Assembly (NCBI GenBank): GCA_020532085.1
Contig: JAJBAV010000027.1
Span: 1-40,076, forward strand
DNA length: 40,076 nucleotides
Direction of reading: 5' to 3'
Origin: Candidatus Cloacimonadota bacterium
GTDB lineage: Bacteria > Cloacimonadota > Cloacimonadia > Cloacimonadales > Cloacimonadaceae
In this document: positions 5,501-12,405 of the stretch, in pieces
How positions within the stretch are numbered: position 1 is the stretch's first letter
Layout: every line of letters begins with the position of its first letter
Made by a program: the position numbers and the translations under genes
Notes under the pieces: generated by a model
Databases searched by the model: none
Told to the model about the DNA's origin: nothing
Seen by the model: only the letters and a program-made list of their open reading frames with translations

Positions 5501-8212
5501 TCAGGAGATATCCACGTCGTTCAATACGGGATTGAGGCTGTAAACCATGCTGACTCTGTTTCGGTACCCCGAATCTCTTTCATGGAAGATTATCGCCTGC
5601 CGCTCCACCAGGCTCTCCACACACTTGCGGAAATCCCGGGAGGGCATCCTTGATTTGCAGAGCAGGCGGGAATGCCCCAGTTCCTGCCCCGGCGCTTTTT
5701 GGAGGATCTTCAACAGGTGGCGTTCCTCATCCAGCTTGCTTCCTTCGGTTAGCTGCTTCAGGAAGGGCCGGGTGTTCTCGTAGTAATACTGGCAGAGATA
5801 CCAGGCCTCTTTGGCGGTGCGGGTGTCCACTTTGTTGTGCAGGAACCAGGTTTGCAGGTGGTCGTTGTCCCTGGCTTCGCGCAGGTCCCGCCAGTTTTTC
5901 AGCAGGAAGATGAGGATGCAGAAGCGCCAGAAGTAGTTGTCGAAGATGCGCGCGCAGTAGGCCGCCTGAGGGTCGTTGGCGTTGAGGGCGATGGCCTTCA
6001 TCAGGTCCGCGTAGATGGCGTCGCGGAAGTCCCCGGCCTCCTCGGAGGCCAGCAGCCGCCGGGAATCGGGCAGGCTCCGGAACACCGCCAGCATCTCGTC
6101 CCAGGCCGCCAGTTCGCGGTCGCAGTCGGAGGCGTCCACGCTGGCCAGGCGCAGTTCGTTGACGTCGATGTTTTGGATGATGCAGATGATGAAGCGCTGG
6201 AGGAAGCCGCCGCGCTGGTCCGCCACCTCGCGCAGTTCCTGGAAGAACCAGTCCTCGGTGGTGGCGCCCACGATGCTGAAGGCGGGTTTGGCGATGTGTT
6301 CGTCGATCTCCATCTTGGCTATCGAGCGGTCCTTGCCGTCGAACATGTCGGTGATCTCCTGCTTCATCCCGGCGTTGTAGGATTTGCCCATTTCGCGCAT
6401 CCAGGCGCTGAGTTCCATCTGCAGGATGAGGCGGTTGGGGTTGATGGCGAGGAGGTTGTAAAGCCGCGCCTGGGTCACCCTGCTGAGCTCGATGTCCTGT
6501 TCGTTGCGTTCTTTGGGTGAAAGCTCGCGCAGGGTTTCCTTGAAGGGCTGCAGCATCTTCATCGCCTGGTTGATGACGGTGGTTTTGCGGGAAACGGTGG
6601 AGGGCCCGATGATGGCGGCCCAGATGTTGCAGTAATGCCGCGTTCCGGCGTTGTACATGAACACCTTGTTGCCGATGGTGGCCGCCACCACGGGCAGGAA
6701 GGCTGTGAGCTTGGCGCCGTCCTGGGCGTCGGTGATGCGGCCCACGAGGTCCAGGTAGCCCACGATCTCGCGCGGCAGTTGGTCGCGGTCCAGATGGATG
6801 TTTTGGGGGCGGCGGAAGAGATCGAGGAGTTCGGGGAAATCGGCGAGGGTGGGTTTCGGAAGGTTGACGTCCCCGTCAACCTCGCTCCGCAGGAGCGACC
6901 CTTTCGCCTTTCCACAAAGCCCTGCGGGCTTTTGGTCGACGGGGACGTCGACCTTCCGGGTGTTTTCGCCTGAAGAGCCGGAGCGGATGTCAGAGGAGCC
7001 GCAAACGTCCCCCGCGTTACAGGAGCCGCAAACGTCCCCGTTTGCGAAACCCCGCAGGGGTTTGTCTTTTGGTCCTGAAAGGCCCTCCGGGCCTTGACCG
7101 ACGGGGACGTCGGTCGCTCCTGTGGTTATGGCATTTACCCAGCCATTTTGTTCCGCGATGTAGAACAGCGTGCCGATATTGACGCCGGGGTATTTCTTCA
7201 GCCGTTCCCAAACCTTGCGCAGGTCCTCCGGGGTGTCGCTGTAATTCGGATTATAGGCGAACTGGAGCCAGTAAACGATGCCGTCCTCCCCGAAATGGTT
7301 ATAGAGGGCGATGCCGCAGCGGATCCACTCGCGCCGGTCCAGCTTGCGCTGGGCGAGGTATTCCACGGCTGATTTGGCCTGCACTTCGTCGAGTGTGATC
7401 GTGGAGCCGCAAACGTCCGCCGCGTTACAGGAGCCGCAAACGTCCCCGTTTGCGAAACCCCGCAGGGGTTTGTCTTTTGGTCCTGAAAGGCCCTCCGGGC
7501 CTTGACCGACGGGGACGTCGGTCGCTCCTGTTATCTGGTTGACGGGGACGTCAACCTTCCGTCCAACACCGTCCGCAACCTTTTCTCCTTTTCCCTGTTT
7601 CTCCCCGTCTCTGCGCCTCTGTGACTCTGTGTTATGCTCGCGCAGCCACTCGTCCAGGTCCAGAAGCCACTCTTCCGGGCAGGTGATCACGTCGTCGTCC
7701 CAGCTCAGGAAGCAGGCGCGGCAGAGGTCGGGGGTGTTGTCGGCCTGGAAGCCGCTTTTGGCCTCGATCTCGGCTTTCAGCAGGTTCCAGATCAGCAGGT
7801 ATTCCGCCTTGTCGGTCACGGGCCGGCTGAAGGGAATCATCAGCTTCAATCCGTCCACGGGGCTGCGGAACAGCCAGCGGAACCAGGGCGCGGCGCCCAT
7901 CAGCTTTTGTTTGGCCGGGATGATCTCGCCCACGTGGTCGAAGTCGAAAACGATGCCGTTCACCTGGCGCACGTTCTCTTCGCTGCGGCTGCCTTCCAGC
8001 ACGCCATAGACGAAGTAGGGCAGGCGCAGCTTCATTTCCTTTTGCAGGATGGGGTTTTTCTCTTTACGGATGGCCTCGATGGGCTTGCGCCACTGGCCGG
8101 CTTGCAGCATCGCCATCAGGTTGACGGCGGGCATGGTCTCGATCGCTTCCGGACGGGTGATGGATTTGCCGAAAGTGATGAGGTTCAGGGGATTGATTTG
8201 TGTTTGTTCCAT
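5501..8212 (-). CDS. Primase/helicase-like replication protein (BT4734-like N-terminus, PriCT-2-like, DUF3987), linkers invaded by repeats
   Basis: 903 codons from ATG 8210-8212 (weak ribosome site GGAG). Residues 1-195 resemble the VirE-N/BT4734-like domain of mobile-element primases (VNGIVFDFDHV, LKLMIPFSRPV, CRACFLSWDDD). Residues about 272-360 resemble a primase C-terminal helical domain (YLAQRKLDRREWIRCGIALY). Residues about 447-780 match DUF3987 helicase-like proteins, with an atypical P-loop GPSTVSRKTT near residue 540. Both interdomain linkers consist of in-frame repeats: a purine-rich repeat (residues about 193-211) and three four-hairpin elements (about 228-270, 364-406, 419-452). 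Two of these give the near-identical peptide GATDVPVGQGPEGLSGPKDK. Such proteins replicate plasmids, phages or integrative elements. The origin-like region lies just downstream. Domain names come from recall and need a profile search. Confidence 0.85.
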   Translation of the reverse strand: MEQTQINPLNLITFGKSITRPEAIETMPAVNLMAMLQAGQWRKPIEAIRKEKNPILQKEMKLRLPYFVYGVLEGSRSEENVRQVNGIVFDFDHVGEIIPAKQKLMGAAPWFRWLFRSPVDGLKLMIPFSRPVTDKAEYLLIWNLLKAEIEAKSGFQADNTPDLCRACFLSWDDDVITCPEEWLLDLDEWLREHNTESQRRRDGEKQGKGEKVADGVGRKVDVPVNQITGATDVPVGQGPEGLSGPKDKPLRGFANGDVCGSCNAADVCGSTITLDEVQAKSAVEYLAQRKLDRREWIRCGIALYNHFGEDGIVYWLQFAYNPNYSDTPEDLRKVWERLKKYPGVNIGTLFYIAEQNGWVNAITTGATDVPVGQGPEGLSGPKDKPLRGFANGDVCGSCNAGDVCGSSDIRSGSSGENTRKVDVPVDQKPAGLCGKAKGSLLRSEVDGDVNLPKPTLADFPELLDLFRRPQNIHLDRDQLPREIVGYLDLVGRITDAQDGAKLTAFLPVVAATIGNKVFMYNAGTRHYCNIWAAIIGPSTVSRKTTVINQAMKMLQPFKETLRELSPKERNEQDIELSRVTQARLYNLLAINPNRLILQMELSAWMREMGKSYNAGMKQEITDMFDGKDRSIAKMEIDEHIAKPAFSIVGATTEDWFFQELREVADQRGGFLQRFIICIIQNIDVNELRLASVDASDCDRELAAWDEMLAVFRSLPDSRRLLASEEAGDFRDAIYADLMKAIALNANDPQAAYCARIFDNYFWRFCILIFLLKNWRDLREARDNDHLQTWFLHNKVDTRTAKEAWYLCQYYYENTRPFLKQLTEGSKLDEERHLLKILQKAPGQELGHSRLLCKSRMPSRDFRKCVESLVERQAIIFHERDSGYRNRVSMVYSLNPVLNDVDIS
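6857..6958. repeat. In-frame four-hairpin element A (diverged copy)
   Basis: Outer arms CGGAAGGT (6857-6864) and ACCTTCCG (6951-6958) enclose four hairpins: GTTGACG-TCCC-CGTCAAC (6863-6880), TCGCTCC-GCA-GGAGCGA (6882-6898), AAAGCCC-TGC-GGGCTTT (6916-6932) and GTCGACG-GGGA-CGTCGAC (6936-6952). The element lies inside the primase-like coding sequence and is translated without a stop. Copies B and C have the same order and loop types, but every stem has a different sequence. Confidence 0.85.
6995..7123. repeat. In-frame repeat unit B, 129 bp, containing a four-hairpin element (7021-7121)
   Basis: The unit differs from unit C (7403-7531) by one base in 129, and 129 is a multiple of three, so the reading frame is kept. 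Its core is bounded by AGGAGC (7021) and GCTCCT (7121). The core holds hairpins GCAAACG-TCCC-CGTTTGC (7028-7045), AAACCCC-GCA-GGGGTTT (7047-7063), AAGGCCC-TCC-GGGCCTT (7079-7095) and ACCGACG-GGGA-CGTCGGT (7097-7114). Confidence 0.9.
7403..7555. repeat. In-frame repeat unit C (7403-7531) plus a solitary hairpin (7538-7555)
   Basis: Unit C is 129 bp and matches unit B except for G in place of C at one position, which changes one residue (NAADVCGS against NAGDVCGS). Next to it a single hairpin, GTTGACGGGGACGTCAAC, followed by ACCTTCCG, looks like the remaining right end of another A-type element. Confidence 0.9.
7580..7634 (-). repeat. Purine-rich ACAGAGGCGCAGAGAC repeat inside the primase-like gene
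   Basis: Read on the minus strand, this is a purine-rich run with CACAGAGGCGCAGAGACGGG, translated as part of the first linker (about residues 193-211, TESQRRRDGEKQ). Close relatives lie between genes at 8934-8990 and 2092-2128, so this repeat was apparently inserted into the coding sequence in frame. Confidence 0.75.
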
Positions 8213-8245
8213 GGTTTGAGGTCTCCAAATTCATTATTTTGGAGG

Positions 8246-8377
8246 GGCCCCTCATAAGATAAGGGGTCAGAAAACGGCCAAAAGTCAAGTAAGTTATTTT
8301 CAAAGCCTGTAATTCGCCCGGTTGAATATTTGTTCTTGACTAAACCCATTTTTCTGACCCCTTATATATAGAGGGAC
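8246..8377. promoter_or_regulatory. Mirror-symmetric divergent control region
   Basis: Arms 8246-8290 and 8334-8377 are inverted relatives. Each reads outward as TTGACT, eight to nine variable bases, TTTTCTGACCCCTTAT, then a GAGGG stretch. The exact 16-base core is at 8259-8274 and 8350-8365. The left arm faces the primase-like gene and the right arm the small-protein gene at 8480, so both genes appear to share one duplicated control element. TTGACT could be a -35 box, but the spacing to the TATA-like sequence (about 20 bases) is too long for a classic promoter, so an operator or activator site is also possible. Confidence 0.55.
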
Positions 8378-8479
8378 ATGTTTCCACGGTCGAACAAAAC
8401 CCTCCTCTCTCTCCAATGATTCCCGCACTGCAGGCGGGAGGCATTCGGGAGGTACCTTTCAAACTACAAGGAGTTTCTA

Positions 8480-8926
8480 ATGAAAGCAAAATTCAAGAAC
8501 ATGCTGCTGGGCTACACCGGCACCTGCGACGGCCTGGTGTACTACTTCAACCGCCGCCTGAACCGGGTGATCGTGCGCCTGCACGTGAAACCCCGCTCCA
8601 ACGAGAACAACCGCCGCTTCGGGCGCATCGCCACCAACCTCAAACGCCTCAACCTTTCCGACGGCTACCGCCAGGACCTGAAGATCTATGTCAGCCTCTT
8701 CAATGGCAGCATGGCCAACGAAGACTTCATCCTGCAAAGCTGGTACAACGCCTTTTCCAAGCTGATGTGGAACCTGGTGAAACTCTACCCCGGACTGGAC
8801 CTGGAATTCGTTACCCGCGCCCAGATTGAAGCCGGCGACCTGCCTTGCCGCAGCGTGAAAAGCGCCGTGGAAGCGGGTCTGTTGCCTTCCGTGAACGGAG
8901 CTGAGCTGCTGGACAGGCTGATGTGA
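8480..8926 (+). CDS. Small unknown protein, 148 aa; complete member of the family seen at 1-283
   Basis: ATG 8480 follows AAGGAG at 6 bases. The protein begins MKAKFKNMLLGYTGTCDGLV and has an Arg-rich middle (NRRLNRVIVR, VKPRSNENNRRFGR), YRQDLK and a Trp/aromatic C-terminal half (ILQSWYNAFSKLMWNLV). There is no signal peptide or membrane helix. It shares the spaced pattern MK-x-K/R-FK, Y-T/S-GT-x-D, VxPR, NN, NL, DLK with the partial gene at 1-283. It is divergent from the primase-like gene and shares its mirror-image control region. The basic character would suit nucleic-acid binding, but no known domain is recognised. Confidence 0.82.
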   Translation: MKAKFKNMLLGYTGTCDGLVYYFNRRLNRVIVRLHVKPRSNENNRRFGRIATNLKRLNLSDGYRQDLKIYVSLFNGSMANEDFILQSWYNAFSKLMWNLVKLYPGLDLEFVTRAQIEAGDLPCRSVKSAVEAGLLPSVNGAELLDRLM

Positions 8927-8933
8927 GGGTTGT

Positions 8934-8990
8934 AACACAGAGGCGCAGAGACACAGAGATGGAGAGACAGGGAGAAAGAGTGAAAGAGTT
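8934..8990 (+). repeat. Purine-rich ACAGAG repeat, intergenic copy
   Basis: AACACAGAGGCGCAGAGACA and the following GAGATGGAGAGACAGGGAGAAAG form a nearly pure purine run. It is the intergenic counterpart of the copy inside the primase-like gene. It lies in the convergent gap between the small-protein gene and the TPR lipoprotein gene. Confidence 0.7.
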
Positions 8991-9047
8991 GGCGTGATTA
9001 CGTGTTGGCGTGGTGGAGCGGTGGCGGCCCAGCCTCCGGCGAGAGTT

Positions 9048-10772
9048 TCAGGGCAGCAGTTCCAGCGCTTCGCGGGCCTCCTGTTCGGCGGTGGGGTCGT
9101 TTCCGGTGTCCAGGCATTTTTGCAGCCAGACGCGGGCGTCTGCATAGTCCTCCAAGGCGAGGTAAATGGCGCCGATGTGCCAGGCGATCTCGGCGGGGAG
9201 TTCGTCCTGCCTTTGGGGCAGGTCCATCAGGCGCAGGGCTTCCTCAAACTCGCCCACCAGGTAGTGGTACCAGGCCAGGCTGTCCAGGAAATAGATGTTG
9301 TCGGGCTCGAAGACGAGGGCGTGGCGGATGAGCGCGGCGGCGGATTCCGGATCCTCTCCGGCCAGCAGCATGCGGTAGCCCATGTCGTTGCAATAGTTGG
9401 GGTTGTCCGGCCACTGGCGCAGCGCTTCGGCGAGGATATCCAGATAGAGGCCCTCCCGGCGGTTTAGCTGGTAATAGCTCATGAGGAAGGAATAATCGTC
9501 TTCGGAGAGGTTGTGGCTTTCCCGCAGGTTGAGGATGAGGGCGTGTTTGGCGTCGATGAGCCCGGCATAGGCGCTGTCGCGGATGGTTTGTACGAAGGCA
9601 TTGAGATAGCCGGCGGCGGGGCCGGGAGGGAAACGGCGGACCAGTTCAGCTTGAAAAGCGGGCCAGGCCGCGGGGTCTTCCAGTTCCCAGCTTTCGGGGG
9701 GGCGGGAAGTGAGGCCGCAGATGTAGTAGCTGACGATGGCGTCGAAATATCCGCTTTCGCCCAGCCGGGCCACGCTGCGGGGAGAGATCTCGCCCTCCGG
9801 CTGGAGCAGGGCCTGGGCGATGAGCATCGCGTGGAGGTCCTGTTTGTCTCTGTCCGGGGCGGAAAGCGTATCCAGAGCGGCGGCGATCCCCTCCAGGAGC
9901 TCCGGCCGGTTTTCCATCAGGGCGGCGAAAGCGAGGGGGTTGATCAGCTCCAGATCGCCGGTGGCCAGCAGGGTGGGGGCCAGCTCGACGAGCAGGGGGT
10001 TGCGTTCGGTCACCCAGTCGGAGCCGGCCAGATAGAGCATGCGTTCGCGGTCGGCGGGCCAGCTGAGCTCGGAAAAATAGCGGCGGGCGAGCTCCAGATC
10101 GCCGTTGCGCACGCTGTAATCGGCCAGATAGGCGTAGGAACCCTCGTCGGGTTCCAGTTCGTGGGCGCGCAGCAAAGCTTCCTTTTCCCGCAGGGGGTCG
10201 TAGTGGAACCAGATGCCGGCCAGCATCCTCAGGGTGGGGGGATCGTCATCCGCCTTGATCCGGGCGGCCTCAAGCAGCTCCAGCTTGGGTTCGTTTCCGG
10301 CGCGCAGGCCGTGAACGAAGAGCCTCAGATCGGCCCGGGCGGAGGGATAAAGCTCCCTCAGCCGGTTCAGGCAGGCCGCGGCGGCGGGCAGATCGCCCTC
10401 CTCCTCGTGAAGGTCGGCGGCGGCATGCAGCAGCTCCTCATCGAGGCCATAATCCCGCTGATAGGCAAGCAATTCCCGGCGCAGCCCAGCGCTGGAAAGG
10501 TCCTCCCGCTGCCAGCGCCCGATGGCGTTCAGCAGCAGCTGGCGGCTGATGGTTTGGGCGCGGGGGTCCTCAGCGGCGGCTTTGCGCAGCAGGGCGTCCG
10601 CGGTGGCATGGTCGGCGCCGTTCTGGTGGTAGGTTCCCACCAAAAAGTAGTAGATGGAGCGGAAGTTCGGCTGTCCGGATCGGGGCGCGGGGGCGGACCT
10701 GCCCGTGGCGCAGGCTCCCAGCAGCAAGGCGGCCAGACCCGCGGCTATCAGCCTCCGAGAGAGGTTTTTCAC
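9048..10772 (-). CDS. TPR-repeat lipoprotein, 574 aa
   Basis: Starts with GTG at 10770-10772, overlapping the previous stop (GTGA). Residues 1-20 are a lipoprotein signal with lipobox LGAC; Cys20 would be the lipidated residue. The remainder is helical with many tetratricopeptide-like repeats, for example LLRKAAAEDP, ALLRAHELEPDEGSYAYLAD and LIRHALVFEPDNIYFLDSLA near residues 475-495, and ends with QEAREALELLP. TPR lipoproteins of this size are common as scaffolds in envelope assembly of diderm bacteria. The precise role is unknown. It is the last gene of the leftward eleven-gene run. Confidence 0.85.
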   Translation of the reverse strand: MKNLSRRLIAAGLAALLLGACATGRSAPAPRSGQPNFRSIYYFLVGTYHQNGADHATADALLRKAAAEDPRAQTISRQLLLNAIGRWQREDLSSAGLRRELLAYQRDYGLDEELLHAAADLHEEEGDLPAAAACLNRLRELYPSARADLRLFVHGLRAGNEPKLELLEAARIKADDDPPTLRMLAGIWFHYDPLREKEALLRAHELEPDEGSYAYLADYSVRNGDLELARRYFSELSWPADRERMLYLAGSDWVTERNPLLVELAPTLLATGDLELINPLAFAALMENRPELLEGIAAALDTLSAPDRDKQDLHAMLIAQALLQPEGEISPRSVARLGESGYFDAIVSYYICGLTSRPPESWELEDPAAWPAFQAELVRRFPPGPAAGYLNAFVQTIRDSAYAGLIDAKHALILNLRESHNLSEDDYSFLMSYYQLNRREGLYLDILAEALRQWPDNPNYCNDMGYRMLLAGEDPESAAALIRHALVFEPDNIYFLDSLAWYHYLVGEFEEALRLMDLPQRQDELPAEIAWHIGAIYLALEDYADARVWLQKCLDTGNDPTAEQEAREALELLP

Positions 10773-11836
10773 TTCGGTTCGAGGGATTGGGAGATCATCC
10801 CCAGTTCCAGCAGGGCAGGCAGTTTCCAGCCATCCCGGAAGAAAGCGATGTTGTCGATCAGGTATGCCGTTTGGCTGGCCTCGTGCCAGAAAGCCCAGGT
10901 CTGGAAGCCACCGCCGAAGCCGCCGGCGCTTTCATTCACCCAGTGCCCGGTCATGCGCAGGCCCTTGAAGCCGGCGATGCTGTCCGGTTCCGTGCGGTAT
11001 CTGTCTTCCAGGATGTAATCGCCATCCATGAACTTCTTTCCCAGTTCCTGCCTGGTTTTGTAAACCCACTCCGGGGTCACCTGGTTGGCGGCCATGGGCT
11101 CGTGATAGACGGAGATGTATTTGTCCGCCTTGTCGCGGGTGGGTTTGGCGGGCTGGAAGATGAAGGAGAGAAAGCGTCCGGTCTTATCGTCTTTCCAGAG
11201 GCGGTAGATATTGGGGATCTTGATCGAGAAAGGCCTGTCCGCGAAGAACTTGTCCTCGATCACGGCATTCTGGTAAGCGGCCCGGGCCAGGCGCTGGCGA
11301 TAGCGGTCCAGCAGATAGCCGAAGATCTGTTCGCTTCTGTCCGCGGCCAGTTTGGCCAGGGCGGCGGAGTCTTTGGCCAGCAGGTAGAGGATGAGCTGGT
11401 CGCGGGAATAGTGGTTGTTGATCACGAAAAGCTCCGCTCCGCTGGCCTGGGCGGCCTTCACGAGCTCCGGGGCGAGGGTTTTGGTGATGTGCAGGGAAAC
11501 GGGGTCCCGGCCGGCGACGGTGCCACAGTAAACCAGGTTTTTATAGGGCTTGAAGTCGTTGAGCGCGGCCGCCTCCTGAAAGTTGACGGAGAAATACTGT
11601 TCCTCCACCACGATGGTGACCCCGCGGGCGAGGCTGGCCTCCAGGGGTGGCTTCACCGCGGGCAGATTGGCGCCGGCCGCGAACAGGTGGACCTCGTGAT
11701 CCTCCCCGTAGGCGATGGGCTTGGCGGGGTCGATCAGCCCGTCGTATCTTTCAAAGTGGTTCGAAGGGGCGGGTTCCCTTCCGCAACCAGCCAAAGCGAG
11801 CAGCAGCAACGCCATGGGCAATATAAACTTCTTCAT
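10769..11836 (-). CDS. DUF4837-family lipoprotein, 355 aa
   Basis: I chose ATG 11834-11836, which overlaps the pgsA stop (ATGA) and directly begins a lipoprotein signal MKKFILPMALLLLALAGCGR with lipobox LAGC. A longer frame upstream runs only through pgsA and is rejected. The mature part contains segments typical of the DUF4837 family, such as IKIPNIYRLWKDDKTGRFLS and GLRMTGHWVNESAGGFGGGF. Members are exported lipoproteins of unknown function, mainly known from Bacteroidota and relatives. The stop overlaps the TPR lipoprotein start by four bases, so the two are translationally coupled. Confidence 0.82.
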   Translation of the reverse strand: MKKFILPMALLLLALAGCGREPAPSNHFERYDGLIDPAKPIAYGEDHEVHLFAAGANLPAVKPPLEASLARGVTIVVEEQYFSVNFQEAAALNDFKPYKNLVYCGTVAGRDPVSLHITKTLAPELVKAAQASGAELFVINNHYSRDQLILYLLAKDSAALAKLAADRSEQIFGYLLDRYRQRLARAAYQNAVIEDKFFADRPFSIKIPNIYRLWKDDKTGRFLSFIFQPAKPTRDKADKYISVYHEPMAANQVTPEWVYKTRQELGKKFMDGDYILEDRYRTEPDSIAGFKGLRMTGHWVNESAGGFGGGFQTWAFWHEASQTAYLIDNIAFFRDGWKLPALLELGMISQSLEPK

Positions 11837-12405
11837 TTTGCCTCCTGGGCCGGAGTGAATTTCTTCGGCCTCAGATAATTTAATCCGCTGGCCAGGGTAA
11901 GCAAAGTGACCGCCCCAAACCAGAGGTGGGCGGCGGTCCGGGCGGCGGCAGAGGCGGCAGCACCGGGTTTCCAGGCCCAGAGGGCGAGGGCGAGGATGAT
12001 ACCGGCCATCTGCAACACGGTTTTCAGCTTGCCCAGCTTGTCCGCGGGCATGATGATCCCGCGGCGCTTGTAAACCTCGCGCAGGATGGTGATGCCCAGT
12101 TCGCGCAGGGCGATGAGGGCGAAGATGGGCCAGACGAGGCGATAGGGATCCAGCCAGGTGAGCGCGGCGAGGGCGGACAGCACCAAAAGCTTGTCCGCCA
12201 AAGGGTCGGCGATCTTGCCGAAATCGCTGATCACCTGCCATTTTCTGGCCAGATGGCCATCCAGCCAATCCGTGAAGGAAGCCGCGGCAAAAACCAGCAG
12301 GGCCCAGGCCACGCGGTTGGGGACGGCGCTGAAGAAGACCAGCCATGCGAACACGGGGATCAGCAGCACCCGCAGCAAGGTGAGCAGGTTTGGCAGATTA
12401 CGCAT
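11833..12405 (-). CDS. pgsA: CDP-diacylglycerol-glycerol-3-phosphate 3-phosphatidyltransferase
   Basis: This inner-membrane enzyme makes phosphatidylglycerol phosphate from CDP-diacylglycerol and glycerol 3-phosphate. The 190-residue product starts MRNLPNLLTLLRVLLIPVFA and has the CDP-alcohol phosphotransferase signature D-G-x2-A-R-x8-G-x3-D-x3-D (residues about 48-70, DGHLARKWQVISDFGKIADP). Further hydrophobic helices follow to the C-terminus, and length is normal for PgsA. It overlaps the preceding FtsX-like gene by 8 bases and the following lipoprotein gene by 4 bases, inside the leftward run. Confidence 0.93.
   Translation of the reverse strand: MRNLPNLLTLLRVLLIPVFAWLVFFSAVPNRVAWALLVFAAASFTDWLDGHLARKWQVISDFGKIADPLADKLLVLSALAALTWLDPYRLVWPIFALIALRELGITILREVYKRRGIIMPADKLGKLKTVLQMAGIILALALWAWKPGAAASAAARTAAHLWFGAVTLLTLASGLNYLRPKKFTPAQEAK

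Noticed and set aside
6995-7531. Assembly artefact as cause of the two 129-bp copies
   Set aside because: Not fully excludable, but the copies differ by one base, have different flanks, and are separated by unique coding sequence, so a true duplication is more likely; long reads would settle it.
9513-11018. Long open frame on the plus strand (about 500 codons) opposite the TPR and DUF4837 genes
   Set aside because: Antisense to two well-supported genes, low-complexity Gly/Gln/Val-rich product typical of a GC-rich shadow frame, no ribosome site.
11837-12346. Extension of the DUF4837 lipoprotein frame upstream through pgsA
   Set aside because: The lipoprotein signal begins at 11836 with an ATGA overlap; the upstream part is an alternative frame of pgsA.
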